Shown: piece after piece, positions 48,796 to 59,323 of the stretch
How positions within the stretch are numbered: the first letter of the stretch is position 1
Layout of the letters: each line of letters starts with the position of its first letter
Assembly (NCBI RefSeq): GCF_025370785.1
Contig: NZ_JAMXFA010000006.1
Location: 94,924-158,923 of the forward strand
Origin: Laspinema olomoucense D3b
GTDB taxonomy: Bacteria > Cyanobacteriota > Cyanobacteriia > Cyanobacteriales > Laspinemataceae
Length of the DNA: 64,000 nucleotides
Reading direction: 5' to 3'
Program-made: the position numbers and the translations under genes
Notes under the pieces: generated by a model
Databases searched by the model: none
What the model saw: only the letters and a program-made list of their open reading frames with translations
Told to the model about the DNA's origin: nothing

Positions 48796-49716
48796 CTAAA
48801 TTGCCCCGAGTACGCTTGCCAGTAGCGCTTTTTGGGCGTGCATTCGATTTTCGGCTTGATCCCAAACTCTGGATGCCGCCCCTTCGATCGCCCCATCGGT
48901 AATTTCTTCCCCACGATGAGCCGGTAAGCAGTGTAAAATAATCGCACTTCCATCGGCATGATTAAACAAGTCTTCATTCACCTGGTAAGGCTGAAATAGC
49001 GGAATCCGGGTTCTGGCTTCTTCCTCTTGTCCCATACTCGCCCAAACGTCGGTATAGAGCACTTGTGCACCTTTCACCGCCTGGATGGGGTCATGGGTGA
49101 TTAAGATTTCACTTTTCCCTTTGGCGATTTTCTGGGCTTGTTCGACAATTTCGGTAGCCGGTTCAAATTGTGCCGGGGTGGCGATGCGGATGTTCATCCC
49201 TACCATTGCGCCAGCGAGGAGGAGGGAGTGGGCGACATTATTGCCATCCCCTAGATAGGTGAGGGTGACATCTTCGAGTTGTCCGAAACATTCCCCAACG
49301 GTCATAATATCGGCTAAGGCTTGACAGGGATGTTCGCGATCGCTCAAGGCATTAATCACCGGCATTTCGGCATAGTGGGCAAAGGTTTCTAGGTCCGCCT
49401 GATCAAAGGTCCGAATTGCAACAACATCCAAATATCGGTCTAATACCCGGGCAGTGTCCGGTAAGGGTTCCCCCCGACTTACCTGGGTGACATTGGGATT
49501 TAAGTCAATGACTTGACCCCCAAGTTGGTACATTGCCACGGTAAAGCTGACCCGAGTCCGGGTTGAGGCTTTGGAAAACAGCAACCCCAGCACTTTTTCG
49601 CATCGGGGGGTGAGGGTTCCGGCTTTCATCTGCGTCGCGAGATCCAGCAGGTGATGCAGTTCTTCAATGCTCAGATCAGCAACGCTGAGTAGATCTCGTC
49701 CTGTTAATGCCGCCAT
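48796..49716 (-). CDS. argF: Ornithine carbamoyltransferase
   Basis: The protein has 306 residues, full length. It makes citrulline from ornithine and carbamoyl phosphate in arginine synthesis. The carbamoyl phosphate loop is FSKASTRTRVSF, with VIDLNPNVTQVSRGEPLPDT next; HPCQALADIMT, DGNNVAHSL and the ornithine-site HCLPAHRGEEI are intact. It is a stand-alone gene. A REP-like repeat sits 6 bp beyond its stop. The start MAALTGRDLLSVADL is the family start. Confidence 0.97.
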   Translation of the reverse strand: MAALTGRDLLSVADLSIEELHHLLDLATQMKAGTLTPRCEKVLGLLFSKASTRTRVSFTVAMYQLGGQVIDLNPNVTQVSRGEPLPDTARVLDRYLDVVAIRTFDQADLETFAHYAEMPVINALSDREHPCQALADIMTVGECFGQLEDVTLTYLGDGNNVAHSLLLAGAMVGMNIRIATPAQFEPATEIVEQAQKIAKGKSEILITHDPIQAVKGAQVLYTDVWASMGQEEEARTRIPLFQPYQVNEDLFNHADGSAIILHCLPAHRGEEITDGAIEGAASRVWDQAENRMHAQKALLASVLGAI

Positions 49717-50168
49717 AGTTCTCCTGGTTGTTTCGTTCTCTATAGGGTTTGGCTTGGGGTTGTTGTCTGAGGGATTGACACCCCAGCACTATTACCTCAT
49801 TGCTTGTCCTAAAACAGTACCAGATTCACGCCCTGGCGATCGCTACTCTTTCTCCAAGACGATTGACAATTGATGACAATTCCCGATGATTTCCGCCGAG
49901 TTGCCTCTAACTTTTGGATAATTTGGGTCGCGGAATTTGACAACTGGTCGTTAAATTTGGGTTTCTTTTGCATAAATTGGGTTTCCCTCGGGGTTTTATC
50001 CAACAAACAAAAACACCATTAACTGTCTGTGTAGGATATTACACAATAACCGATTCTTCTAGTGTAAGTAGCAATATTTTCTTGCGCCTATTTAGTTTTA
50101 GTATGTTAAATATCTCGTTAAAAACAATATAATAGGATGGAAAATAGTTTTAGCTAAAATATCTGCCT
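49717..50168. other. Divergent spacer argF / Rpn-type nuclease gene
   Basis: AT-rich, with no gene. It contains the inverted repeat at 50028-50045 and a TATAAT at 50128-50133 about 35 bp before the nuclease GTG start. Confidence 0.55.
50028..50045. promoter_or_regulatory. Inverted repeat TGTGTA-N6-TACACA
   Basis: A perfect 6-bp arm pair with a 6-bp centre lies 124 bp before the Rpn-type gene. NtcA sites need an 8-bp centre (GTA-N8-TAC), so this is not NtcA-like. It may be an operator. Confidence 0.4.
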
Positions 50169-51026
50169 GTGAGAACAGATACAATTTTTTATCAACTTTT
50201 TCAAACTTTTCCCAGTCTAGTCTTTGAACTGATGGGGGAAGCGGGCGAAAAAGGTCAAGGATATGAGTTTACATCGCGGGAAATCAAAGAATTATCCCGT
50301 CGATTCGATGGGGTGTTGTTACCGCCCGAGGGAGACAATGAGCGATTGATTTATTTTCTAGAGGTGCAGTTTCAAAAGAAAGATGATTTTTACTGGCGGT
50401 TTCTGGGGGAAATTTTCGTGTATTTGGGTCAATATCAACCGCTGCAAGATTTTCAAGCAGTGGCAATCTTTGCATCCCGCAGTTGCGACCCCGGAGTCCC
50501 TCGCCAATATCAACGATTTCTGAAAGGCGACTGTCCGGAAGAGACCCCACTATTAGTTCAAGTTTATCTGGATGAACTAGAAGACCCTCCGACTCCCTCC
50601 TTGGGATTGGGAATGGTAACCTTAGTGGTTGAAGAACGTCAAACGGCGATCGACAAAGCACACCAATTAATCCAGCAGGCAAAGCAGCAGCTTGTGGATG
50701 AAGGACTCAAGCAAAAAGTAGTAGGATTAATAGAGACCATCATGGTCTATAAGCTCACGGATTTGACAACTCAGGAGATTGAAGCCATGTTTGGATTAGA
50801 CGAGTTGAAACAGACGCGGTATTTCCAAGAAGTCGCCGCGAAAGCGGAGGAAAAAGGCAAGCTCAAAGGTAAGGTGGAAGGTAAGCTCGAATCGGTCCCT
50901 AATCTATTGGAAATGGGTTTGACTGTACAACAAATTGCGTTGGCCTTACAATTAGACATTGAGCAAGTTCGACAAGTCATCCAAGACTTATCGAATCCTG
51001 ATAAGCCTCCTCAGAGTCAGAGTTAA
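50169..51026 (+). CDS. Rpn family (DUF2887-type) PD-(D/E)xK nuclease-like protein
   Basis: The protein has 285 residues from a GTG start, chosen because MRTDTIFYQLFQTFPSL is the conserved N-terminus of this family. The PD-(D/E)xK core is visible: RRFDGVLLPP with the Asp, and IYFLEVQFQKKDDFYWR with ExQ in place of ExK. The C-terminal part is helical and charged (EEKGKLKGKVEGK), then a putative HTH (LTVQQIALALQLDIEQVRQV). Rpn proteins promote RecA-independent recombination in E. coli. Copies are numerous in cyanobacteria and often mobile. Confidence 0.85.
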   Translation: MRTDTIFYQLFQTFPSLVFELMGEAGEKGQGYEFTSREIKELSRRFDGVLLPPEGDNERLIYFLEVQFQKKDDFYWRFLGEIFVYLGQYQPLQDFQAVAIFASRSCDPGVPRQYQRFLKGDCPEETPLLVQVYLDELEDPPTPSLGLGMVTLVVEERQTAIDKAHQLIQQAKQQLVDEGLKQKVVGLIETIMVYKLTDLTTQEIEAMFGLDELKQTRYFQEVAAKAEEKGKLKGKVEGKLESVPNLLEMGLTVQQIALALQLDIEQVRQVIQDLSNPDKPPQSQS

Positions 51027-51049
51027 GACCCGTTTTAAGCGGTATCGTC

Positions 51050-51073
51050 GGGGCTTTTTTCAGGAAAAGCCCC
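51050..51073 (+). terminator. Hairpin between convergent nuclease and acyl-CoA synthetase genes
   Basis: GGGGCTTTT and AAAAGCCCC form a perfect 9-bp stem with a 6-nt loop, 24 bp after the nuclease stop. T-runs are in the stem; it probably serves both converging genes. Confidence 0.6.
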
Positions 51074-51127
51074 CAGAAGGGTGAGAACGGGTGCGCTCAG
51101 TTTCCCGATCGCACCCACTCTACTCGA

Positions 51128-53884
51128 TTACAACTCCATCTCCGCCCGAATGACATCTTCCTGCCGTTTCAAGCGGAAACCCACTTTCTGAGATAAGTGC
51201 TGCATCGCACCATTATCCGGCAGAATATCAGCGGTAATCCGGACCAGCTTCTCACTTCGTCCCACTTCAATCAACTGTTGCAGCAGTTTTGTTCCTAACC
51301 CTAACCCTTGATAGGGGTCGGCAATCAGTAATCCAAATTCCCCTTCATTGGAACCGTGCAACTTGCTGAGACGACCGAATCCGAGGATTTGATGTTCTCC
51401 TGTTGCAGGATCTCGGTAATCAGCCACCAGTGCCATTTCGCGATCGTAATCGATAAAGCAAATCCGCGCTAACCGTTCGTGAGAGATCCGGCGACTGAGT
51501 TTCAGGAGGTGGAAGTACCGGAAATAGACTGAGCGATCGCTCAAAGACTCATGGAACTTAACCACCAACGGTTCATCTTCCGGACGAATCGGACGAATTC
51601 TCACCGGCGTGCCATTCTTCATCGACCACATTGTAATATACTGGGTCGGATAAGGCCGAATCGCTGGACGAGGTAACTCATCGGGATTGCTATCGGGGTC
51701 GTGTAGGACCACCCGGGCATCCAAGGCGATAATCTGTTCGGGAGATACCAGCAAAGGATTAATATCCGTCTCTTTAATCCAAGGTTGTTCGACGATTAGC
51801 TGACTAAATCTCACCATCAATTGCTCGATCGCCCCGATATCCACCGGGTCCCGTCCCCGAATCCCTTGCAAGGCTTTGTATATTTTGGTCTGTTCCATCA
51901 TCCGCCTTGCCAGGGTGGTATTCAAGGGCGGTAAACCCAGGGCTCGATCTTTAAACACTTCCACCAACTGTCCCCCGGTTCCAAAGAGTAAAACCGGACC
52001 AAATTGCGGGTCGATACTGCTACCAACGATTAACTCATACCCGTCTAACTTAATCATCGGCTGGACGGTTACCCCTTGGAAATATTCCGCCCCAGCTTTT
52101 TCACTCACCGAAGTTTCGATCGCCCGATAAGCATTTCCCACGGCTTCAGGACTGCCTAAATTGAGCTTCACACCGCCGACATCGGTTTTATGGGTAATTG
52201 TTTCAGAATACAGTTTGAGGACGATGGGATAGCCGATTTGATTGGCATAAGCGACTGCTTCGGCTTCACTGGTGGCAATGTGAGTTTCCACTGTGGGAAT
52301 ACCATAGGCGGCGAATACCTGTTTCGATTCAAACTCCGTCAACAGGTTGCGTCCCTCTTTCCGCGCCTGGGTAATGATTTTCTCGACTAAGGCGCGATCG
52401 GGCGTGTTGTGGTCATCATCCTTGGGAAGTACCGGCGTTTCGTACAACCCCCGGAGGTTGTAGCTATAGCGCCACATATAATTAAACAACCGCGCCGCTG
52501 TATCCGGATAGGGAAAGGTAGGGATATTGGCTTGATTAAGAAAATTCGCCCCTTCTAGGACATCTTCTCCGCCCATCCAGCTTGCCAAAATCGGTTTATC
52601 TTTGATTTTGGCGTAGGGTGCCAGTTGTTTGGCGGTTTCCGTGGGGTCCGTCATCGCTTGCGGGGTCAAAATGACCAACAATCCATCACTATTTGGGTCT
52701 TTTGCCGCCTTCTCTAAAGTTTGAGCATAGCGATTCGGTTCGGCATCCCCTAAAATGTCGATCGGGTTGCTGCGACTCCAGTGGGTGGGTAAAAATTCAT
52801 CCAGTTCTGAAATGGTTTCTGGGGCGAGTTCGGTGAGTTGTCCCCCTTCGGTAATCAAGGCGTCTGTGGCAATCACCCCGGGACCTCCGGCATTAGTGAG
52901 GATGGTTAAATGGGGTCCTTTGGGGCGCGGTTGTTTGGCGAGTACCTCGGACATATAGAAAACGTAGGAGATATTGTTGACGCGCAAGACGCCAGTGCGT
53001 CGGAAGGCGGCGTCAAGCACTTCGTCACTGCCGGTTAAGGTGCCAGTATGAGAGGCGGCAGCTTTGGCAGCAGCTTCGGTATGTCCAACTTTGATGACAA
53101 TGATCGGTTTGCTGAGGGCTACTTCTCGGGCGGCAGAGAGGAACGATCGCGCATTTCCTATGGATTCCATGTAGATGACGATGCTTTGGGTGTTGGGGTC
53201 GTCCCCGAGGTAATAGATTAAATCCCCCCAACCCACATCCAGCATGGAACCAATGGACATAAAAGCACTAAAGCCGACATTTTCCCGCAAACTCCAATCG
53301 AGAATGGCAGTACACAATGCCCCACTTTGGCTGATAAAGCCCACATTCCCCGGTTTAGCCATTTTGGTGGCAAAGGTGGCATTGAGTCCGGTGAGGGGAC
53401 TCATCACCCCAAGGCAGTTGGGTCCGATAATCTGCATTTTACCGCGACGGGCTTCGGCGAGAATTTGCTGTTCGAGTTCGATTCCGGCAGGGCCAATTTC
53501 TTTGAATCCGGCGGAGATGATAATCGCCCCAGGAATGCCTACCGCGACGCATTCGCGAATGATCCCCGGGACTGTGGGGGCGGGGGTGACGATGATTGCC
53601 AAGTCTACGGGGTCGGGTACAGCGGAAATGCTGGGATAGGCTTTGATCCCCAGCACGTTGTCCCGCTTGGGATTGACGGGAAAGACTGCCCCACCAAAGG
53701 GACTGGCAATTAAATTAGATAAAATGGTTCGTCCCACACTACCGAGGCGATCGGTTGCACCGATTACGGCAACATTTTTGGGTTTAAAAATGGCATCCAG
53801 GGGTTGACGTTCATAACGCAAGACGTCTTGTTTAGAGACGCTGCCCTGGTTTTGGTCTGGGTTGGTTGCGATTGGCTTTTGCAT
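51128..53884 (-). CDS. ADP-forming acyl-CoA synthetase fused to GNAT acetyltransferase
   Basis: The protein has 918 residues. In order: CoA-binding Rossmann domain ([22 protein letters not shown]), succinyl-CoA-ligase-like domain with the phospho-histidine loop [14 protein letters not shown]-grasp domain (about 500-720, [20 protein letters not shown]), and a C-terminal GNAT domain (about 745-918) with acetyl-CoA loop [16 protein letters not shown]. Acetyl-CoA to acetate plus ATP is the likely reaction of the first part. Similar fusions (Pat/PatZ type) instead acetylate proteins and have lost synthetase activity; here the His loop is intact, so both are possible. The pfl genes lie next upstream on the same strand. 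Confidence 0.92.
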   Translation of the reverse strand: MQKPIATNPDQNQGSVSKQDVLRYERQPLDAIFKPKNVAVIGATDRLGSVGRTILSNLIASPFGGAVFPVNPKRDNVLGIKAYPSISAVPDPVDLAIIVTPAPTVPGIIRECVAVGIPGAIIISAGFKEIGPAGIELEQQILAEARRGKMQIIGPNCLGVMSPLTGLNATFATKMAKPGNVGFISQSGALCTAILDWSLRENVGFSAFMSIGSMLDVGWGDLIYYLGDDPNTQSIVIYMESIGNARSFLSAAREVALSKPIIVIKVGHTEAAAKAAASHTGTLTGSDEVLDAAFRRTGVLRVNNISYVFYMSEVLAKQPRPKGPHLTILTNAGGPGVIATDALITEGGQLTELAPETISELDEFLPTHWSRSNPIDILGDAEPNRYAQTLEKAAKDPNSDGLLVILTPQAMTDPTETAKQLAPYAKIKDKPILASWMGGEDVLEGANFLNQANIPTFPYPDTAARLFNYMWRYSYNLRGLYETPVLPKDDDHNTPDRALVEKIITQARKEGRNLLTEFESKQVFAAYGIPTVETHIATSEAEAVAYANQIGYPIVLKLYSETITHKTDVGGVKLNLGSPEAVGNAYRAIETSVSEKAGAEYFQGVTVQPMIKLDGYELIVGSSIDPQFGPVLLFGTGGQLVEVFKDRALGLPPLNTTLARRMMEQTKIYKALQGIRGRDPVDIGAIEQLMVRFSQLIVEQPWIKETDINPLLVSPEQIIALDARVVLHDPDSNPDELPRPAIRPYPTQYITMWSMKNGTPVRIRPIRPEDEPLVVKFHESLSDRSVYFRYFHLLKLSRRISHERLARICFIDYDREMALVADYRDPATGEHQILGFGRLSKLHGSNEGEFGLLIADPYQGLGLGTKLLQQLIEVGRSEKLVRITADILPDNGAMQHLSQKVGFRLKRQEDVIRAEMEL

Positions 53885-54506
53885 CGCTTGATGTTCCTTA
53901 AATATAATCTTCTAAATGGACATTATTCCAGATGCGACCCTATCTTTTTGAGTAAAAAAGCTTAGAGTTACTTAAGCCTAGCCTACCCACTCCTGTTCGC
54001 TATTTCGGGAAAAAGTAACAATCCTTTTAGAATTGTGCAGTTACTTCGTTGTCAATGGCGTCAGGCATAGAGTTTTATCCTTTCCACCTTAACGAAATAG
54101 GCTGATGTTTGTCAGTGGGTTGGGATACTTTAGGGGGCGATCACCTCTTCAATTCGCCCGCTGTCGGCAACCTGGGGAGGCGCGCAAGTGAGACGGACCC
54201 GTTTTGTCAGAAAACCTTGAATATTCAGGCGATCGCCTGTTATCTACCTTAACTTTCTCCCACCTAGGGCATCGGTCCTGTTTTCTATTTCCCACCCGAA
54301 ACCCCGTTTTTGCCCGTTTCTGGGGTAGGGTAATAGGTTGTAAAAAACTCAGTTGGTCTTTTCTAGACTGCACCGGCGTCCTAGGGCATCAGGACAGCAT
54401 TCGATAACCCGAAGCCGGGTTTCTACTTCTACCTTGCTGCTGATTGCCCTAACTTTTATCTTGAACCCCGGTGCCTCAACTTCTGCGGTCCCAACCTCCT
54501 CCCCCT
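53885..54506. other. Gene-free spacer between pflA and the acyl-CoA synthetase gene
   Basis: About 620 bp have no credible gene. They include decayed GAAACCCCG/CGTTTCTGGG hairpin-type repeats near 54297-54330 and 54402-54425 and one HIP1 site. The synthetase gene must have its own promoter here, not identified. Confidence 0.5.
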
Positions 54507-55289
54507 TTACTGCACCGGCAACCCATAACTTCTAAAAATTTCCATCACCGCTTCAATTTCTTCCGGTGTGGGGGGTTGAGTATTTTTTAATTCATACTCA
54601 TACCCCAACTGTTCCCACTTATATTCTCCCATTTGATGAAAGGGCAACACTTCCACTTTTTCCACATTAGTTAAAGTGGACACAAATTGGGCGAGTCCTT
54701 CCACATTCTCCCGGTTATCCGTGAGGTGGGGAACTAAAACAAACCGAATCCAAGCCGGTTTATTAATCTCCTTGAGATATTCAGCAAATTTTAGGGTGGG
54801 TTCCAGAGAAACCTTGGTCACTTTTTCATACAGCGCCCGATTATAAGATTTAATATCCAGTAAAACTAAATCTACATAGTCCAAGACGGGTTTAGCGGCA
54901 TTTAATTGGACATAACCCGAGGTATCCAAAACCGTATGAATGTCTAATTCTTTGCAACGCCGGAAGATTTCCCGCACGAATTCGGGCTGCATCAAGGGTT
55001 CGCCCCCAGTCACTGTCACTCCTCCTCCGGAAAAGCGCATATAGGAGCGATATTTTTGCACTTCTTCGATGAGTTCATCCACACTGACGACTTTCCCTTC
55101 TTCGATATGTCGGCAATCAGGATTATGGCAGTACAGACAGCGTAGAGGACAGCCTTGGGTGAAAATTACAAACCGAATGCCTGGACCATCCACGGTTCCA
55201 CAGCTTTCGACGGAATGGATGGCACCGACGGCTTGAAAGGCTCGAACGGCGGGAGAGGTAGCGGTGGGATTGGCTGTTTTATCTAGCAT
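54507..55289 (-). CDS. pflA: Pyruvate formate-lyase activating enzyme
   Basis: The protein has 260 residues and is a radical-SAM enzyme. The cluster motif is TQGCPLRCLYCHNPDC (CxxxCxxC), followed by FSGGGVTVTGGEPLMQPEF, the SAM-binding GGE. It installs the glycyl radical on PflB under anaerobic conditions. Later segments (HTVLDTSGYV, VDLVLLDIKSYN, VLPFHQMGEYKWEQLGYEY) are typical of PflA. It lies 99 bp downstream of pflB, with a 13-bp hairpin in between, so expression is probably from the pflB promoter at a reduced level. Confidence 0.96.
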   Translation of the reverse strand: MLDKTANPTATSPAVRAFQAVGAIHSVESCGTVDGPGIRFVIFTQGCPLRCLYCHNPDCRHIEEGKVVSVDELIEEVQKYRSYMRFSGGGVTVTGGEPLMQPEFVREIFRRCKELDIHTVLDTSGYVQLNAAKPVLDYVDLVLLDIKSYNRALYEKVTKVSLEPTLKFAEYLKEINKPAWIRFVLVPHLTDNRENVEGLAQFVSTLTNVEKVEVLPFHQMGEYKWEQLGYEYELKNTQPPTPEEIEAVMEIFRSYGLPVQ

Positions 55290-55341
55290 TTTAAAGAGGG
55301 AAAATAAAGGGAAGGCTGAATATTCATTTGGACATCATACA

Positions 55342-55378
55342 AACTACAAAGGTGAGCTAAAGGCCCACCTTTGTAGTT
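55342..55378 (-). terminator. Intercistronic hairpin between pflB and pflA
   Basis: AACTACAAAGGTG and CACCTTTGTAGTT form a perfect 13-bp stem with an 11-nt loop, just past the pflB stop. The sequence after the stem on the minus strand is moderately T-rich. It could be a partial terminator or protect the pflB mRNA. Confidence 0.6.
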
Positions 55379-55388
55379 GTTGAAAGGA

Positions 55389-57677
55389 TTAGATGCGTTC
55401 GTGGAAGGTGCGGTTAATCACGTCTAACTGTTGTTCGCGGGTTAACTTAATGAAGTTGACCGCATAACCTGAGACCCGAATGGTGAGTTGGGGATATTTT
55501 TCCGGGTGATCCATCGCATCAATCAGGGTTTCGCGATCGAGGACGTTGATGTTAATGTGATGCCCTTGATCGTGGAAGAATCCATCTAAAATTCCTACGA
55601 GGTTGGTAAGCCGATCGCCTTCGGTTTTTCCTAATGCTTTCGGAACGATGGAGAAGGTGTAGGAAATCCCATCTTGAGCGTGTTGATAGGGCAGTTTAGC
55701 CACGGAAGATAAGGCTGCGATCGCCCCTTTGGTATCCCGTCCATGCATCGGGTTCGCACCTGGTGCAAAGGGTTCCCCAGCTTTCCGTCCATCGGGGGTA
55801 TTCCCAGTTTTTTTACCATAAACCACGTTCGAGGTAATGGTGAGGACAGACTGGGTGGGAACCGCATTCCGATAGGTTTTATGCTTGCGGATCTTGTTCA
55901 TGAAGTTTTCCACCAGAGCAGCGGCAATTTCATCGACGCGATCGTCGTTGTTCCCATACTTGGGATACTCGCCTTCAATCTGGTAATCCACGATTAAACC
56001 TTGATCATTGCGAAGGGCTTTGACTTTGGCATATTTAATCGCCGAGAGCGAGTCTGCCACCACGGAAAGTCCGGCAACGCCACAAGCTAGGGTTCGATAA
56101 ATATCGCGATCGTGCAAAGCGGCTTCAATCCGCTCATAGCAATATTTATCATGCATATAATGGATCACATTCAAGGTGTTGACATAGAGTTTTGCCAACC
56201 AATCTAGGAAGCGATCGAATTTCGCCACCACATCCTCGTAATCCAAATCGTCTCCCATCACTGGGGCAAATTCCGGTCCTATTTGTTCCCCTGAACTTTC
56301 ATCTTTACCCCCATTAATGGCGTACAGCAAGGCTTTCGCAAGGTTGGCCCGTGCCCCGAAGAACTGCATTTGTTTGCCAATTCGCATGGCGCTGACGCAG
56401 CAGGCAATGCCGTAATCGTCGCCATAATTGGGCCGCATTAAGTCATCGTTCTCATACTGGGTGGAACAGGTGTCGATGGAAACTTTCGCACAATAGCGTT
56501 TGAAGTTTTCCGGTAACCGTTCGGACCACAGAATAGTTAAGTTAGGTTCCGGGGCCGCACCTAGGTTATATAAGGTATGGAGGAAGCGGAAGCTAGTGCG
56601 GGTGACCAGAGGACGTCCATCTTCACTCATCCCCCCGATACATTCCGTCACCCAAGTGGGATCGCCCGAAAACAGTTGGTTGTAATCCGGGGTCCGCAGG
56701 AAGCGCACCATCCGCAGCTTCATGACGAAATCATCGATGATTTCTTGGGCGTCTGTTTCGGTGAGAGTACCGTTTTTCAGGTCACGCTCAAAGTAGATAT
56801 CCAAGAAGGTAGACACCCGTCCCAGGGACATGGCAGCACCATTCTGCTCTTTAACTGCGGCAAGATAGGCTAAATAAGTCCATTGGACTGCTTCTAAAGC
56901 AGTGTTCGCGGGTCGTCCCACGTCAAATCCATACCCTGCACCCATTTCTTTGAGTTCTTGCAAGGCGCGAATTTGTTCGTTGACTTCTTCGCGCAGTTGG
57001 ATCACGGGTTCCGTGATCGCATCAAACTCTAAGGATTCTAGCTGATGTTTCTTGTCAGCAATCAGGCGATTGACGCCATAAAGTGCGACGCGCCGATAGT
57101 CCCCAATAATTCGTCCCCGTCCATAAGCATCGGGCAATCCGGTGATGATCCCCGAATGTCGCGCAGCCCGCATTTCCCGGGTATAGCCATCGAATACACC
57201 GTCATTATGGGTTTTACGATACTGGGTGAAGATTTTTTCGGTTTCCGGGTCGAGTTTATACCCGTAGGCTTCTAACCCCGCTTTGACGATGCGAATCCCT
57301 CCATAAGGCATGATTGCGCGTTTGAGGGGTTTATCGGTTTGCAGGCCGACAATCCGTTCTAAGTCGCGATCGATGTAGCCCGGACCGTAAGCTGTGATCG
57401 ATGCCGGAATCTTGGTCTCCGCATCTAACACACCCTTGCGCCGTTCTTCTTGCATCAGTTCGGTGACTTTCTTCCAGAGGGTAGTGGTGCGTTCTGTCGC
57501 CTCCGCTAAGAATGTCTCATCTCCCGAATAGGGTTTGTAATTCTTTTGAATGAAATCCCGAACGTCAATTTCTTTACCCCATTTGCCGGTCACGAAGCCT
57601 TGCCATTCCTCGCTAATAGCCTTTTGTTTGCCCGGTAATTCTGTTGTTTGGGGAGATTTTACGGAAGTGGAAACCAT
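55389..57677 (-). CDS. pflB: Formate C-acetyltransferase (pyruvate formate-lyase)
   Basis: The protein has 762 residues from [10 protein letters not shown], chosen because AGAGG lies about 11 nt before it; an in-frame ATG 23 codons upstream is less likely. It converts pyruvate and CoA to formate and acetyl-CoA. The active-site cysteine pair is in [15 protein letters not shown], and the glycyl-radical loop RVSGYAVNF is close to the C-terminus. The substrate-binding [19 protein letters not shown] is present. Pfl is uncommon in cyanobacteria and supports dark anaerobic fermentation. The glycyl radical is destroyed by oxygen, so activity must be limited to anoxic dark conditions. pflA follows. 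Confidence 0.97.
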   Translation of the reverse strand: MVSTSVKSPQTTELPGKQKAISEEWQGFVTGKWGKEIDVRDFIQKNYKPYSGDETFLAEATERTTTLWKKVTELMQEERRKGVLDAETKIPASITAYGPGYIDRDLERIVGLQTDKPLKRAIMPYGGIRIVKAGLEAYGYKLDPETEKIFTQYRKTHNDGVFDGYTREMRAARHSGIITGLPDAYGRGRIIGDYRRVALYGVNRLIADKKHQLESLEFDAITEPVIQLREEVNEQIRALQELKEMGAGYGFDVGRPANTALEAVQWTYLAYLAAVKEQNGAAMSLGRVSTFLDIYFERDLKNGTLTETDAQEIIDDFVMKLRMVRFLRTPDYNQLFSGDPTWVTECIGGMSEDGRPLVTRTSFRFLHTLYNLGAAPEPNLTILWSERLPENFKRYCAKVSIDTCSTQYENDDLMRPNYGDDYGIACCVSAMRIGKQMQFFGARANLAKALLYAINGGKDESSGEQIGPEFAPVMGDDLDYEDVVAKFDRFLDWLAKLYVNTLNVIHYMHDKYCYERIEAALHDRDIYRTLACGVAGLSVVADSLSAIKYAKVKALRNDQGLIVDYQIEGEYPKYGNNDDRVDEIAAALVENFMNKIRKHKTYRNAVPTQSVLTITSNVVYGKKTGNTPDGRKAGEPFAPGANPMHGRDTKGAIAALSSVAKLPYQHAQDGISYTFSIVPKALGKTEGDRLTNLVGILDGFFHDQGHHININVLDRETLIDAMDHPEKYPQLTIRVSGYAVNFIKLTREQQLDVINRTFHERI

Positions 57678-58881
57678 AGTCTTCTTACCTCTAATCGGTA
57701 AACCGTTTTGCTTGTTCTCTATCCACTCTTTTAATATAGCGCACAATTCAATCTAGTTTTCGTTTTCTACTTTTTTTTTATAAAAAATAAAGAAATTGCC
57801 CGGGGCCGGAGGCCGTCGGGAGGGGCTGCAACTGGTGCGGTGTGTTAGGGGATGACTTTTACTGCCTAAGATGTCGGAATTGTCAAGGTCCGGTTGAAAT
57901 ATCCTAGATTTTCTTGGGAATTGTTTAATATTTGTAGTGGGGGGATGGTAAAATTAACGGGAATTAGCCCTTGCCTTTTTTAAAAGCTTCCGCTATAATG
58001 AAAGGTCAATACTTTAAAGTTTTCACGTCTAAAATTCTCATCGGTGGCAGTGGGTTTTGTGTCCCGTTTCTAGTGCAGTGAAAAATTGCGATCGCCTCGC
58101 GTCATCAGCGATCGCACTTCAACAGCGCTGCACGTCCACCGGGCGAAGCAGTCCAAAGATACCAGGCGATCGGCCACTACCCCTTGCATCACCTGGGGTA
58201 AATTCCGCTCCAACCAGGCCGAGTCGTCCTAATTGACCTTTACCTTTACCCCTCCCTCATCTAGGGCGAGAACGGGTTGATTTGGATAGGCGGCGCACCT
58301 TCTAAATGCCCGTGCAGTTCCGCCTGGGGCAGCTGAGCCAGGTCCACTAACATCCGGCCCTGTTCCGAATCTACCATCAGGGGGTACGACTCTCGTAATT
58401 TACACCCGCTCTATCTTGAACTCTATACTCAACTCTATACTAACGCCTCGGTTGGCTTCCCTACCTCATTCTATACTGAACTAACCTTCCCCTTTGGCTT
58501 TATCTTATCTTAAGAATTGGGCCTGTATCGCCCCCGGTTACTTCCGCCTGCAAGCCTATCCCGCCTTACTTTCCGCCCTTAATATACTTTTTCTTCTAAT
58601 GGCGACTCCTCCTATCCCCAACAAGAGACGCACTTGCTAAGTTTAGCAAAAAACGTGGCCATGCACAAGCTTTTTGATAAATTTATGTAACAGATGTTAG
58701 GGTTTCTTGTTATTGGAGCGAGAGCTTTGGTGAGAAAAGTTGCATCTTTTTCGCCTAATAGAGCCTGGATCACCGAGGGACATTACCCTTTAGCTATTTT
58801 GGGAAAAAAGTTGGAAAAGTCAAGACGGTTGGAAGAAAACCAAGGGAATAACCCACCCACCAATTTCGTAATATTTTGTAA
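57678..58881. other. Large gene-poor spacer upstream of pflB
   Basis: About 1.2 kb between pflB and the pckA promoter contain a good plus-strand promoter (57971-57999) with no obvious gene behind it, several HIP1 sites and a minus-strand relic-like frame (58265-58415). A plus-strand frame at 58694-58909 has no recognisable domain and is not called. The pflB promoter should lie at the left end. Confidence 0.5.
57971..57999 (+). promoter_or_regulatory. Strong sigma-70 type promoter with no assigned gene
   Basis: TTGCCT (57971-57976), 17 bp, then a perfect TATAAT (57994-57999), pointing away from pflB. Transcription from about 58006 would enter a 900-bp region without a clear gene, so it may drive a small RNA. 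Confidence 0.55.
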
Positions 58882-58910
58882 TTGTTTTAAGGCACTAATT
58901 CGCTTATGAT
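58882..58910 (+). promoter_or_regulatory. Probable pckA promoter
   Basis: TTGTTT (58882-58887), a 17-bp spacer and TATGAT (58905-58910) imply transcription from about 58917, giving a 400-nt leader before pckA. Confidence 0.55.
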
Positions 58911-58916
58911 AAGATG

Positions 58917-59323
58917 GAAAGCCCCAGACCCAACCCGGAAACTTAAACCGCAGAGCCGGTAATCTCCTAAACTGTAGGACGTCGGATCTGCCTCCATCCC
59001 ACCCCCCATAAATCAGAACGGGGGAACCACCGTGAACCAAGGGTTTAGACGCTTTCAGCGAGGTAACCCTCTCGGGATAAGACTCCCCGCAAACAGACCG
59101 CCAACTCAAGTCTTAGGATCTCCCTTCAAGTCCGTAATCTAATGAGGGCGAGAAGTACAGGCTTAACAGACGGATCAGAATAAATCCGTAGATTGCCCCA
59201 AGGCGGACCATTCAACAAGTTTTACCACACAATAATTGCTAATGTAGCCTCGGTAGCGCCCAGCCTAAACGCAACTTCAGTCACCACAAAATTGATTGTC
59301 ATTTAAATAAAGAGGACCAACAA
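58917..59323 (+). promoter_or_regulatory. Structured 5' leader of pckA
   Basis: The G/C-rich leader folds into successive hairpins: GCAGA/TCTGC enclosing TCCTA/TAGGA (58961-59005), CCCCC/GGGGG, GGGTT/AACCC enclosing CGC/GCG (59040-59076), a long GGGAT-AAGACT / AGTCTT stem (about 59084-59130), and ACGGAT/ATCCGT (59171-59190). No ORF is present. It could be a riboswitch or another regulated leader; I compared it from memory with ydaO, cobalamin, yybP and TPP consensus sequences and none fits well. The ribosome site AGAGGA is just before the ATG. Confidence 0.5.

Noticed and set aside
50028-50045. NtcA binding site
   Set aside because: Spacing between GTA and TAC is 6, not 8 bases.
58694-58909. 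71-codon plus-strand frame upstream of pckA
   Set aside because: It overlaps the likely pckA promoter and has no recognisable domain.
58917-59323. c-di-AMP (ydaO) or cobalamin riboswitch in the pckA leader
   Set aside because: Short stretches (CGGGGGAACC; CCCCGCAA) look similar, but the extended hairpins that can be drawn do not match either class; needs an Infernal search.
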